This document shows, in pieces, positions 1-12,128 of a DNA stretch of 64,000 bases (its first letter is position 1; the number at the start of each line of letters is the position of its first letter). The translations under genes and the position numbers were made by a program. Origin of the DNA: Porodaedalea pini (Eukaryota > Basidiomycota > Agaricomycetes > Hymenochaetales > Hymenochaetaceae); NCBI GenBank assembly GCA_002794775.1, contig NBAY01000015.1, positions 124,001 through 188,000 of the forward strand, in the 5' to 3' direction. The notes beneath the pieces are model-generated. The model did not search any database. It worked only from the letters and a program-made list of their open reading frames with translations, and was not told the DNA's origin.

Positions 1-1590
1 CGTGATTTCTTCTTCACTCTGTTGCTGTCGACATCCTCCTCATGTAAAACAGGAGCTACTCTGTCTCCACGTTGTGATGATTTCTTCACTCGGTCGCCAT
101 CAACATCCTTCTCATTCACAACAAGAGCTAAGTCATCTACTTCGCCTGCTGACCTGTCGGCGCACAAGGCTTCGTCTTTGTTATCAGAGTCGGATTTGGA
201 GCTGTCGATGTCCACGAACTTCTTGAATTTGGGTTCGGTGTGGGTCTTCTGTTGGTGAGGTTTCTCTGGGGAATTGTCCAGCAAGTCACCAGATATCTCC
301 GGGCCAACAGGAGGTGCATTGACAGAGCAACTCACATGGGCATTAATGTCAAGCTCTGCCGGCGCATTCGAGACTATGACAACATTGTCAAGGGGCGGCT
401 TGTTGCTGTTGTTTTTGAAAATGAACTTTTCGCGCTGCTCGGAAGCTGCAAAAGGTATTAATTAAATGCGAGATTAATAAAGTACCGAAACAACTTACGA
501 TAGGCCGCTGAGAGAAACCGCTTGTAGGAATCAATGATGTTTGTATGGAATGAGTCGTCCGTACCAGGCCAGTCATTTTTGAGCTGGAATGTCTTGCCTT
601 TATGAAACCTGAGGGTGCATATAGCAGCTCTTGAGAGGCGATGCAAAGAACATTTTAGAAGGGGACTTACACATAAAGGCAGAGTGCGCCTCCCAGACGC
701 GGCTGAGGTCCTCCAATGATAAATGTTCCACTCCATCCGGTCTGCTCGTAAAAGTTGTCTAAGCAGCGCTTGAGAGAACGAGGCACGGCCTCGATAGCTC
801 TGTGAGACAAGTTAAGTGGCGCGTGATGATAATAAGGTTCTAGTACTCATGCGTCAAGCTTTGTATGCGCCGCTGTCTCTTTATCAACCTTGCCGCCTTC
901 ATCTCCATCCTTGTTATCGTCATCTTCCTCGGGCTCGATTGCTTCAATCTTGTGGGAATTATAATCATCGGCTAGCTTCTTGGCACGGGCTTTTACTGCA
1001 TCAGACTCGTGTTTCTGCAAGAACTCATTAGCTCGATCGCCTGACCAGGCTACAGAAATCTTGGGCTCATTGCCAGCAGCTTTCTCGGCCTTGCAATAAG
1101 CCTTGTACAAGCTCTTCTCTGGATCAATCCCAGCCGCCTCAGCTTCCTCGCAATGCTTCTTGTAATCGGCCTCCTTTAGCAACTGGAGCCGATTGGGATA
1201 CATGGCCATGTATGCTGTATGCTGCTGATAATGACCTCGCTTCACTGGCACCTTCGAAAGGTCGAGATAGAATGCATTGCTCGTCGCTCCTGATCTTCCG
1301 GGGTTATGCTTGCCATTGTAGAACCAGTTATGAATTTTCTATTATAAATTTAAGTCTTGTGAGTACGGATTATCAAAGGTATCAATACTTACACTTGTAA
1401 AATCGACCTTTAGCTTCTCTCACTCCTTGTCTGTCTCATCGCTTGGTAAGGGGAAGGATCTGAACCACTCCTCAAAAACTGCGCTGAAAAATGTAGGAGT
1501 GGACGATGACTCCTGTGTGTCGTGGAACCATTCGACCCGACTCGAGAGCCAGGCTTTTTGCGCAGGACACGCCCATGATTTACGACCCAT
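1..1590 (-). pseudogene. Agaricomycete-specific protein with conserved N-terminal MGRK motif, 3' end off the window
   Basis: A multi-exon gene reads leftward from ATG 1590 (MGRKSWACPAQ) and runs off the left edge. Exon 1 (1590-1393) joins across a GTAAGT intron to KIHNWFYNGKHNPG at 1338. It continues with a Lys/Glu-rich segment, then EQTGWSGTFIIGG (about 795-671), FHKGKTFQLKNDW (from 608) and an acidic Ser/Asp tail. The tail shows two imperfect copies of a D-V-D-x-(D/N)-R-V-K-K motif near the edge. I recognise this as a repeatedly expanded Agaricomycete family of unknown function, often met near transposons. An in-frame TGA at 1420-1422 sits where the context suggests Trp. The junction near 846-856 has no canonical GT donor in the needed phase. 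I therefore call it decayed. It could be functional only if an unseen intron removes the TGA. Confidence 0.6.
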
Positions 1591-2831
1591 ACAAACACAG
1601 AGGGTATTTTCGGATTGGGGGATGGTAATGAAAATGTGAGGTACGTCTCTCCAAAATAAACCTGACCGAAAGATAAAATAATAGAAAATGCCAATCAGAA
1701 CATAAAATGACAGAAAACGCAACTGGGGGCCATAGTCTGAGTCGGCATTGGTAGCCGATTGCCCTGCCAGATCGCCAAAGGCATGCAGACCTCAATCCAA
1801 TCCCTCGCTGTCGTGATCTTTGAAGCAACTGTAGCAAGTCTAGGTACAGATGGCCATTTCCCCTCTGCTGTGACACGCCTTAACTTCCAGCAAGTCCAGC
1901 TTCATTGTGAGTCTTTTGTATTATAGTTACAGTGCAGACTCAAGCAGTTATTCAATGCTACATTTATTCCTACTTGTCACCGATCTGTCTGGGAAGGAGA
2001 TCATCCTGTGCATTTCTAGAAACTTTTTATTTGGGGCTCGCCTACATTCCGACAGAGTCGAGGTAGGTACGCTGTATATTGCGCTGATACAACCCTGACA
2101 ACCGAGCCTAGCCCGATCCCAGGCCGACAGAGTTGTGACTCGCCTCCGAATCCTTCATTCACCGATTCCCCTTGAAGATAAATGTACAGATGCTGAAAAC
2201 TCCAAGGGATGTAGAGCCATTGGGAGAGTCTGTCCTGGTAAATCCTCATTTAAAAAATATCTATTTATTTAAGCTCACCATGCTGGTCCCATTGTCAGTG
2301 CCATTGTTCGGGGCAAGTGAAAGGGCATACTTCTATATCATCGTGCAAATGATCGACATGAATAAGTGGAGCGTAGATTTGCAATTAAAGGTGTCTGCAA
2401 ATTGCAGCCGACAGTCAGAAGTCGCCAAAGATTGCGGGTTGGTGAGCTATTTTCATGCTTACTTATTCTTTTTGGATGAGCTCATTAGTCTGCCGGATGA
2501 CGGAGTGGAGCGAATCAGGGCCATTATACAGGGTTACTTCCTGTAGATTCAGGCTAGGAGATGGTAATTTGTTCTAACCCTTATCCGTTTCTTGAACTAT
2601 CTGATGTTTAAAACATGTGGTACAGCTTCTAGATTCTTATGGAAATCCATTGATTAATTTGTGAGAAGTGAGATCAATATCGTATCCCTCGCAAGGTCGC
2701 AAGGTAGGTAGAAATCCTTGTTTCTCGTTTCTCCCCCATCTGCACACACGTCTACCTACTACACTTCCCGTATGTCAAAATTCCTTACATTTTCAAAATA
2801 TTTACTGACTCTTTGTAGTTTTGACACAATC
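1591..2831. other. Region without a supported gene
   Basis: The longest open stretch is plus-strand 2172-2546 (124 codons). It has no recognisable domain and no convincing splice partners. The sequence is moderately AT-rich and may hold the promoters of the two divergent genes at 1590 (minus) and 2832 (plus). Confidence 0.4.
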
Positions 2832-3741
2832 ATGGATGAGGGTGACGACAGTGGAGACTGGTCGAGTGGTCGCTCATCACCGTATGACTTCACTGAAGCT
2901 GCAGCCAGTGCAGAGACTGAGCGTTTGAGGAGAGTGATAAACATTGATGTCCTGCGAGGTAAGCTATCCAAAAAACTTTCTATTTTCAAGCTCTAACCAA
3001 ATCATGCAAGAAAACTTGCGGGGAGTGCGCCAGGCTATCCGGAGCTTCCTTGATACTGAGGAAGCTAGGAGTGTCGCAGAGTTACAGCTGTATCTGGCGA
3101 TGCTTGACGCAACATTGGTCGAACAGCCAACAGAAGAGGTCAATGGACCGTTCACACCTGGTAATGATCTTCATCTATCTTCTCAAAGTACTTATTAACA
3201 ATTTCATACTTCAAGGGCCTTCCGTTAGCCCTGAGCATCACCAGAACAATGCTGAAGACCAGAGGACGACAGATGATGTCCTCAGCGCAATCAGGGCCTC
3301 AAGACAGATGTTGGCCCTTGGAAGTGGTCCACTGCCACTCGACGATCACCTGAGCTCAAGCTTTCGCACAGCTGCTGACGACGAGGTCACAGGTATTGAT
3401 ATGTGTCGTGTCCGTGATGCCCTCTTCCAAGCTAGTCCGCCGACATCCTCCACAGGGATGAGCACCCCTGTTCCGTCTGCAGTGCCATCTGATAAAGGCA
3501 ATGCATTCTACGTAGTCACCAGAGGCACGAAGATAGGCATATTTAACAACTCGTAAGTAATCTAATGCCTTCGGATTCAAATCATAATGTTTATGTGAAA
3601 TATAGGTCAATCGCGCAAAAATTAGTGAAGAGAGTCCCTTGCAGTGAGCAAAAGGGCTGCAAGACATATGGAGATGCCTTGCATGTCTTTGTGCAGGCAT
3701 GGCTCCGTGGCAATGTAGGTATTTTTGTTGCACCCGGTTAG
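2832..3741 (+). CDS. Protein with RNase H1 N-terminal/viroplasmin-like domain
   Basis: Four exons (2832-2958, 3011-3160, 3216-3552, 3606-3741) give exactly 250 codons (249 aa). All splice sites are GT-AG and the phases match. The N-terminal half is acidic and low-complexity (MDEGDDSGDWSSGRSSPYD). The C-terminal 60 residues match the pattern of the RNase H1 N-terminal (Caulimo_VI, viroplasmin) module: FYVVTRGTKIGIFNN, then a Cys/Gly-containing turn and CKTYGDALHVFVQAW. In RNase H1 this module binds RNA/DNA hybrid or dsRNA. No catalytic RNase H domain follows. Agaricomycetes carry many such stand-alone proteins of unknown role. It lies between a decayed lineage-specific gene and a KDZ transposase, so it may be transposon-associated cargo (inference). 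The domain call rests on motif shape only. Confidence 0.65.
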
Positions 3742-6458
3742 TGTAGTTAACATTATGTAGATTCAATGATTCCCTGTTCTGCTTGCATACAACTATATTC
3801 TATTATGTGTTACAGAATACCATACACTGAGACTGTGTGGGAGACATTGAGAATAGAGAGAACATAAAACGATAACTTAGAAACTGCGGTGGAAGTCGTG
3901 GACACGAAGGTTTGTGAAGATCCAAGCGTACCATATCAGGCCTTATAGATGCCATATACAGTGAATGTAATTTATATTCCACTCAAACTTGAACATGCCG
4001 ACAAATGCCGATCAGATGGCAAGAAGCTCTCGTCTTCATTTATGTTTAAAATTGCACAGTTGGGAGACTAAAAACTCGTCAGACAGCTAGATTCGAAGTA
4101 GAAAAACTATATGTAGTATTGTTACTAGTCAGTGATATCCATGGATGTGAAAATCGATTGATAGTTGACCGAGTCTCAGCCACCATGTGTAATTTGTCCG
4201 AATGTTGCATTTCTTGCAATTCTTAACACTTGATAATCTTTCTATTTAATACTCCAGAACATGATTCTGACTTACAGTAGACTCTCATAAAAGTTTCAGC
4301 CTATAATAAGGTGACACTGGACCTCGGGATCATTTGGGGCACAAAAACACAGGTATTTTGCCAACTTCCGTCAAAATTTCATACTGTCTTCGTCTTTACT
4401 GCCTTCCGAGGCGTGAAAATATTTAGACAATAGTCTAGAACATTTCATAGGCATATTTAGAGTTAAAATGAAGTGTTAAATAGTCAGTACTTGAATTGTG
4501 CTAGGATACAGGAAAGTTGGAGTCGGGACGTTCTGTTTCCAAGTAGAAGTTCAAGTGACTTTCACTTAAACTTGAGCATGTTTCAGATCACACCAGAGTC
4601 TTACTCCTGCAAAGTCTAATTTAGCTCGAATCTATGTTATTTTCAGCGCTCTTTCAGATGGAAGTGATTTCATGTCAGCTGCTACAGTAGTCATTGAACT
4701 ATAAGAAAAACATTGACAGATTCTGAGGTCCGAATGTCGGTGGTGCAGGAATACTCGAAAATACTGTTGTCTTTTGGAACTATCTTTCAGTGATTTTTAT
4801 ATTGTCATTTAGCTATACATGTCTACTTTTCACTGGTGGCGTTTTTACGCTTGATGGATAGATACTGGAGGATAATAAGTTGTTCAAACTTCCTCAACAT
4901 CTTCAGCCACCGAGCTCTCCGGAAGTTACCGAAGTGGGAAAGGCATGCGATGAACTTGTCCTCCTTTGTCGTTCATCGCAACGAGCAGGACGACAGATGC
5001 TGTAGAACAGGTGAGTGACTCAGTATTCTCTCCGGAAAACACTAACCAGCATGTAGATATTACCTACGTGCCGCCTCGGTGACATCTCCAGAGGTATGCA
5101 CCAAGAAGGATCATATAGTTCCTCGTAAGCCATTCCCATCCATGCTGCTTTGAGCCAAATCAATTCATTTTCTAGGTAGATGCTGGACTCCGAGACTGAA
5201 AGAGGCCGCTGAAGAACTCATGTGAACCTGTATTGCTCAACTTCAAGCACCGAGAAGGTTCCTATGGTCCTTCATTTTTATTTTGAGACGTTTGACTGAC
5301 AGTTCACGCTGGTAAGCAAATTTCTTAGCACTCATCAGCGCATGTCCTCAGTAAAGCCCACAGAGTGGCATTATGGGTGTTATCTCTGTATGCGACCTCC
5401 GACGGATGACAGCTTCGTCTGTGAGGTGGCCGACACAGAGACTTTTGTAGTTCGCTCTGACCAGTTGATTGGATCTCCACGCATATACTCTGCAAGCCAG
5501 GCGTTAACACTGACTACCCTGTTTTGAAGAATTCGATGGAGAGCGTCATGATGGATGTCCAGAAACTCTAACGGCTGATGGTCTGGAAGGAGAAGCTGCT
5601 GGGTATGTTCAACGTGCGCCTCTTCCAGTTATTCCCGTCCGGTCTGCTCCTGACTCGATATCTGGACAGTATAATAAATACAGGAGATATTCTATAGAGA
5701 TGAAAGTCCTTGATGGCATGTCGATGATGGCTTGCCAATGAGGTCTGATGTTAGACTTGTGCATTGGCTCTCGCTTTTCATCAAGGCCTTCATGCTCACC
5801 AAAGCACGTAATATTTGTCCCGGACTGCAAGACTTCGCGGCTGAGGTAGCCAAACAATACCATTGTAAGGCAGGCAAGGTAAGTATATTGTCGAGACCAC
5901 ATCACGCCTGTGCTGACTTCGCTACAGGAGCAAGGATTTTACTTTTCACCGACTTCACTGTCGGGAATGTGTTTCGGTTTTTTTCGGCCCGCAAACCTTG
6001 AAATACTTCTCGAGTATGCCTGTCCCACCTTCCATCATTGTTCTCAGCTCATAAACAGACTTCTAGAGGTAATACTACAAGTGTGGCTACCAAGAGGTTA
6101 TCTCGCCGAACATGTACAACTCGAAGCTCTGGGAACAGTCTGGGCATCTTTGATAGCTTCCTGGTACGTGAAAGTACAAAATTCTCTTGTTGCTTTTCCT
6201 TCGGATCTTGAGGATAGTGCTTATCCATAATCGTCCTAATGTCGGCAGGGGTGAATTGATGTATTTTATTTCTCTTTATGGCTAGACTTCCTTCGTTCTC
6301 CTTATAGTAAGTATATTACATCAGCAAAACCTGTTTACGCGGCTCGAGATCACAATCGCGACTCTTGTCCTCAACACGACTCCGACAACCGCTTAGCATT
6401 AATATATCTAGTTCTACCAAATCATGGCGTGCATCAAAACTTCAAGACAACCACAGCA
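3742..6458. other. Gene-poor 2.7-kb stretch
   Basis: Only short open frames occur (for example 4836-5018, 5342-5527 and 5910-6230 on plus). None has a recognisable domain, and I could not join them by consistent splice phases. The stretch could be the 5' part of the KDZ element or a decayed gene. I looked for a TET/JBP dioxygenase signature, because that gene often accompanies KDZ elements, and did not find one. Confidence 0.4.
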
Positions 6459-9400
6459 ATGGGGAAAAGGAACAAGGACATCAACTATATGGATGTGCCC
6501 GTGAAGAAGAAGAAGGTCCAAGATACTCGTACATACACGGTCCACAAAACCGCCAAAGGACGATTGACGACCAATAGAGCCTTCCCAAACCACTGTACCT
6601 CAAGACAGGCCGAGGGGGAAAACAGTGCGCCTGCGGATGACCTTCTGGAGTCTCCGTATCTCCATCAAATTGACTCAACCGATGCATCCGTGTTCAACTC
6701 ACCGGAGGATGTTGGAACTCAGCGAGAGCTGTACGTCACGAAGAATAAAGGGCGTGGCTCTATTCATGTACGTTACGCTAGTCTGATTCTGTACTTAAAC
6801 TGAAAACAAAACAGGTCAAGTTAGCACGCTGGCTACCTTACCGACAGACATATCTGGATGAGTTGCTCACTCACGAGGGTTGTTCTGCGCACATGGGTTT
6901 CATAGCATGCCCTTGATGTGATGAGACGGTCGAGAATGGAGAGGTATTCAGATGTATTGACTGCTATTCATTTTCTCTGTATTGCCAAAGCTGTATGGTA
7001 GCGCTGCACTGCAGGTCACCACTACATCGAGTACAAGTAAGTCAATTTGTTTTGCAATACCTTCGAATATCACTTACCCTATCATTATAGAGATGGAATG
7101 GTAAATTCTTTGAGAAAGCACCTCTCTCAAGCCTTGGCCTTCGAATGCAGCTTGGCCATAGCGGACACTCATGCTCGAAGCCGGCTGCAGGTTCTAAGAA
7201 ATTCCTTGTGATGGATGTGAGCGGCTTTCATTTTGTCAACATAGACTTCTGTGATTGTGGCCTAGGACCACCTTGTTATATCCAACTTCTGCGAGCTAGG
7301 CTATTCCCAACGACAACCGACCGCCCTCAAACCGCATATACGTTCGACGTCCTGGATACCTTCGAGGAGCTTTCACTACAAGGCAAGACAAATGTCTATG
7401 ATTTTTACAATGCTATTGTCTACAAGACAAACAAAAGTGAGCCGACTACGTTTGTGAGTTATCTACATCGCTTCTTTGTAGCGTCGCTCAACTGGTAATT
7501 AGCACAGATATAAAGATTTTGCATTTTCAGTACGCCTCTGGCGTCACCTTCTCATGCTCAAGCATGCCGGTCGTGGCCATGATCCAGCGGGTGCAAGTGC
7601 AACCCAGAGAGGCGAGCTCACTGTCGAATGCCCTGCCTGCCCACACCTGAACCGCAACCTTCCAGCCGACTGGAAAGCAGCTTCAGATGACCGCAGGTAA
7701 GGAGACATCCTTGTCTCATACTTCTTTGCACTGATTAACCATTTAGATGGCTCTACACACAATTCTTAGCTGTTGATGCGAACTTCAAGCTCAAACTGAA
7801 AGATAGGGGCCTTCGCGATGTGGAACTTGCACCGGGATGGGCTTACTTTGTTGAGGAGGAAGAATATCAGAAAACGGTGGTCTCATTCGCAGATGAAGTC
7901 GAAGTATGTGTTATATATGTAGTAGTCCGCTCGATTCACTTATTTCCTCCCATCTAGACGAATACCTGTCGATCTCAGCACAATGCGATTCTTGCTGCAA
8001 ACCTCCAGAATATACATGAGTATAAGGCCAGCGGAACTGGCGCGGTTGTATGCGGACGGCACTCATTAATGTGCAAAAGTGGGGTCGGCGATCTTCAGCG
8101 TGGCGAAAGGTATGTACTCATTTCAACTATTCTTCTATATTATAACTTATTATATTTGTACTAGGTATGCAAACATGGACTACATCGTCTTGTTGGCCCT
8201 TGAAAACTCGGTGGCCCGCGATCTCCTTATCTCATATGATATCGGGTGTCAATGGTCGAAGAACCTTGCAAAACGCATCCCGCGTTATCCAGAGCGCCTT
8301 CATATCGATATCGAAAACATCCGACTTTGTACTGTTGTTCCAAAGTTTCATCTCCCAGCGCATGGACCTCAATTCCAAACTCGCTTTTCGCTCAACTTCA
8401 TTCCAAAGGTCGGATGGACATATGGTGAAGGTGTTGAGTCAGAGTGGGCTCATATCAATGGTACGGCTACCAGTACACGTGAGATGGCGCCAGCTGTCCG
8501 ACACAAAGTGCTGAATGACCACTGGGGTGCGTGGAATTGGAAGAAGATTCTTGGGTTTGGTAAGTTGATTTTCATTGTTTATATTTCTTACCTATGCTCA
8601 CTGTTCGCTTACTAGGGAATTACTTCCTCAAGAAGCTAGATCAAGCCATCAAATGGCGCATGGAGCACCAGTCGACTCTCATGTCGATGTCAGCGAATGT
8701 CCCATTTGAAATGGTCCAGAAGTGGGACGCAATGATATCTGCATGGAACGATAACCAAGATGCGGAGGACCCATATGCAGAGCCGCTCATAGGTGTGTTT
8801 GAACCTTTCAACTTCTCAGACCTTGGTGAGCTATAGCTAAAGATCTTCTCCCAGAAACAACCGTGAATGATGTTCGAAAGGAATTTGCCGATGAGGACGC
8901 TGAGGATGCTAGGAAGGAAATGGCGAGTATTCACGCAGTGACTGCCCGCGCCTTTCTCAGTATTGGTTTAGAGCTGGAGGAGAGACAGTACGTCTCGTAC
9001 TTACTTTATTTTATTAGTACTTACAAGGGCTTTTCTAGACGAGCATTTCGTGTAAGCCCGAAGTTCAGAAACACACGGACGAGCCTACTTGCAGCGAATG
9101 TACAAAATATGCGTACAAGCCTCTACCGACAAATTGTACAATGGCGCCAGGCGCAAGACATTCATATGCCGGGAGTTGCTGCACATAGGCAGCAGGCAGT
9201 CATTTCAAGCAAAGAGGCTTTAGAAGACGCACCTGATCATTCAGCCATAGTAGACGTAGCCAGGGATGGGAGCATTCAGGAGCACGCTGAGCTTGTCCCT
9301 CTCCTCCTACCATCTGCACTTCCTCACCTTGCATCGCCAACGCTCCGTGAACTCGAAGTCCGACTACGAAAAGCTCAAGCAGATGACACCCTAGCCTCCA

Positions 9401-10356
9401 TCTGCCGACTCCACAGGACAATGTCGGGACTCTCAGCCTTCAAACGCCTGAATGTCAATGGATCAGGGAACAAGTCGAATATGCACATGCAAGTACTATA
9501 CTCTAAGTTTCAAGCGAAGATCAAGCTCGTGGTACAGCGTTATCGCATCTCTCGTATCGCTCTCATCAGCCTCCAACCGGACAAGGACTGGGCCACACAG
9601 CTTAATGAGCTGAGGGATGAAGACGTCCGAGGACCCGATCGTGACAATGAGGACATCAAGAAACAAAAGAAGAACATGCCGGGCGAGGGACACTATCAAC
9701 CGTCCTGGATATGGCTTGTTCCTGGCACCAATGTGAATCTTGATGGGTCCTCTATCGAGTTGGGCGATAGCGTGCGGGTCGAGTGGGCAAAAACGAAGGC
9801 TCGGGTGATGAGATGGGAGGAGGAGGTCAAGCTCCTTTGTGAGGAAATGCGTCGCATCCTTGCATTTTTTGATTGGAAGGCAAGATGGTGGTTAGAGAAA
9901 TCTGCGCTCCGTTCCAATGTATCTCAGGCAACTCTCAATGGTATCAGCGCCTATGCAGCTAAGCAGAGTGAAGTTTATACGGGGCTGGCCATTACTTTTT
10001 CTCACCAGTGGATTCCTCGTCTTCAGGTGCTCAAACGCGTACCATCTTGGGTCACTAGTGAGCACCGGCAAGCAGCTCGAAGACGGCTGAACACTTTCAC
10101 GGCTTCTCCTACACTGGACTCTCGTACTCCAGAGTGTAGAGGTCAATCACAGATCCTGTGTAGTGACGTGTCGGAGGAAAATGAGGCTGACGACCTTGAG
10201 GATGACATAGAGTATGATGAGGGAGATATTTGCATGGAAATTCCTGGTGATTTGGCCCTCGAAGCAAACAATGTTTTTAACGAAGATGACTTGCTCACTT
10301 TTGGAGAGGAGGACATACTCGATCCTTATTTTCATGATGTATCCGTTGATATCTAG
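6459..10356 (+). pseudogene. KDZ (Kyakuja-Dileera-Zisupton) transposase with CxC2-type zinc region, decayed
   Basis: Start ATG 6459 (MGKRNKDINYMD). Visible exons begin 6459-6767, 6815-7036, 7091-7453, about 7531-7696 and 7747-7902, and continue to a long last exon ending at 10356 (VSVDI). The N-terminal region has paired cysteines (IACP-x-C, RCIDC, YCQSC, FCDC) as in the CxC2 zinc module of KDZ transposases. Then come the family core motifs: KHAGRGHDPAG, LAVDANFKLK, GVGDLQRGERYANMDY, YDIGCQW (about 8235-8255), VPKFHLPAH, and GEGVESEWAHING (about 8426-8462), with the presumed catalytic acidic residues. The C-terminal third is helical and acidic. Two lesions break it: an in-frame TGA at 6914-6916 inside the Cys cluster (probably CGA to TGA), and a one-base phase error at the 7453/7454 splice donor, consistent with GGTGAG reduced to GTGAG. 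It is probably non-autonomous now. The protein is otherwise full length, so decay looks recent. Confidence 0.85.
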
Positions 10357-10439
10357 CTTGTTTACTGCGCCAGTGCCGCTGCCGGACTTGCTACTAGTAG
10401 AATATAGTATTATATTATTATTATATAATTTATAACCTT

Positions 10440-12128
10440 GGTCCATGCATTATAGAATAGGGCCACACATTTTCATAAGATTATATTATGAGGCTAGGGC
10501 TTTGTATAATAGTATAATAAGCCATTCCCGCCATAAAGTTGCTTGCCTGGCAATTCTGAAAAACAAGACCGGCTCTTTCTTTTATAAAATAATGAAGGTG
10601 GAGCAACCACGGCTCGCAAAATATGACTAGATCGTTGTATAATAATTTAAACTATCTGTCTATTTCATAAAATCACTCTTCTGATTACAATTATGTCCAC
10701 ACTCTTCAGTCCCATGTGCTATGCAGTAAGCTACGCACCACATATACCTTCAGTCCGAACTTCCTCCTCATTCAGTTGTACTGTATCCCAAGGAACTACT
10801 CAATTTGCGCTGCATGCAAACTTTTGTCTTTGGCAGACAGGCAGTCCCAGTCAAGACTGCAGTCGATTTTCCAGACTTCATCGAGCGACACGGATCTCTG
10901 CTCACTGCAGGCTGGATTTGGCATTGGTGAGACAGGAGTAAGTAGTGTCCTTAGGTTTGTAGGATAGTATCATTTGCCCTCACGCTATCATTGTCTTTTA
11001 AAAATAATAGGCCCCAGATTTGAATAATAGTCTCATCTCTCGGTCCACGTCATAAAATCAACTGCCTCTTTTAAAAATAACAGAGACTGGCTCTTTGTAT
11101 AATAGAAATAAGATCCCTCAACTTCGTGCTCGAATTATAGAATCTGCGGCTTGGAAAATAGAAACTGTCAGCTGCTTTTTATGATAGTATGATAGCATCG
11201 CCATCCACGGTCACTTTCAATAAAATAACAGACCCTGAGAATTGAAAAATAAGGTTGTCTCTTCCGATTGTATAAAATGGCCGCATCTCCTGCTTCCTGT
11301 TATAAAAACAGTGTCTTCTCATTTAATAATTGAGACCGACTGTTTGTATGATAATAAATTTGCCCTCAAGTTCACGGTCACCTTCATAAAATTGGAGATC
11401 AGAAAATAGATAATGAGACCTGCTTTTTACGATAAGATAATAGCCCTCTAGTCCACAGGTGCTTTTATAAAAGAATATGCCCAAATAAAATTATGGGACC
11501 TGTTGAATTGAAAAATGAAGGGGCCCTTTTCTGTGATTGTATGATACAGCCTTGTCAATCAGTCCCAATCATAAAACCAGATAACTGATAGAAAAATCAA
11601 GACCGGCACTTTGTATAAAATGATGATACTCCCTCAAGGTCATGGTGACTTTATTAAAATCAGAGACACAGAATAAAAAAACTGACTGTGAGTTTGTATG
11701 ATACTATTACAGAACCTGAGCTCATGGTCCCTTCATAGAATCTCTTCCTTACTTGAATAGAAAATGGCCGCAGACACATTGTATTTTGTATGATATCACT
11801 TGCTGAAATATAATCAATGATTGATAATTTTTTACAACAAGACCACGGCTTTAAATGATAGAATAATAAACCCTTTGCCATATGCCCACACAATAGAAAC
11901 AATCCCCGTATTAATTATATAACCTGACCACATCGGTTTCAAAATATTCACAGCACCCGCTATAATACAATGGGCCCGACTCTGAATCATAACCAACCCG
12001 CATTCACTCCCAGCTTATTTTCATATCAGACCGCTCAAATAGATAATATTATAATGCCATGCTTCATCATGCATGACCCTCTGCGGTCCTACCCCCGTGT
12101 ATTATCATAACTGGAGCAACCACGGCTC
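10440..12128. repeat. Diverged tandem array, period about 83 bp
   Basis: A box like CATAAAATC recurs at 11051, 11135, 11219, 11301, 11385, 11466, 11571, 11653 and 11734, usually 81-84 bp apart (one 105-bp step), and again near 11891. Each unit also has a middle box like TTGAAAAATAAG and a later box like TTTGTATAATAG or TTTGTATGATA, followed by a CCCTCAAGTCCACGGTCAC-like spacer. Units are well diverged and AT-rich. Weaker copies extend back to about 10440, only about 80 bp after the KDZ stop codon. A 16-bp word, GGAGCAACCACGGCTC, occurs near both ends (about 10600 and 12112). There is no coding capacity. Confidence 0.75.

Noticed and set aside
3742..6458. Possible TET/JBP dioxygenase gene expected next to a KDZ element
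   Set aside because: I found no H-x-D...H iron-binding pattern in any protein-like frame here.
10440..12128. Possible CRISPR array
   Set aside because: The genome is eukaryotic, units are diverged along their whole length, and there is no repeat/spacer alternation.
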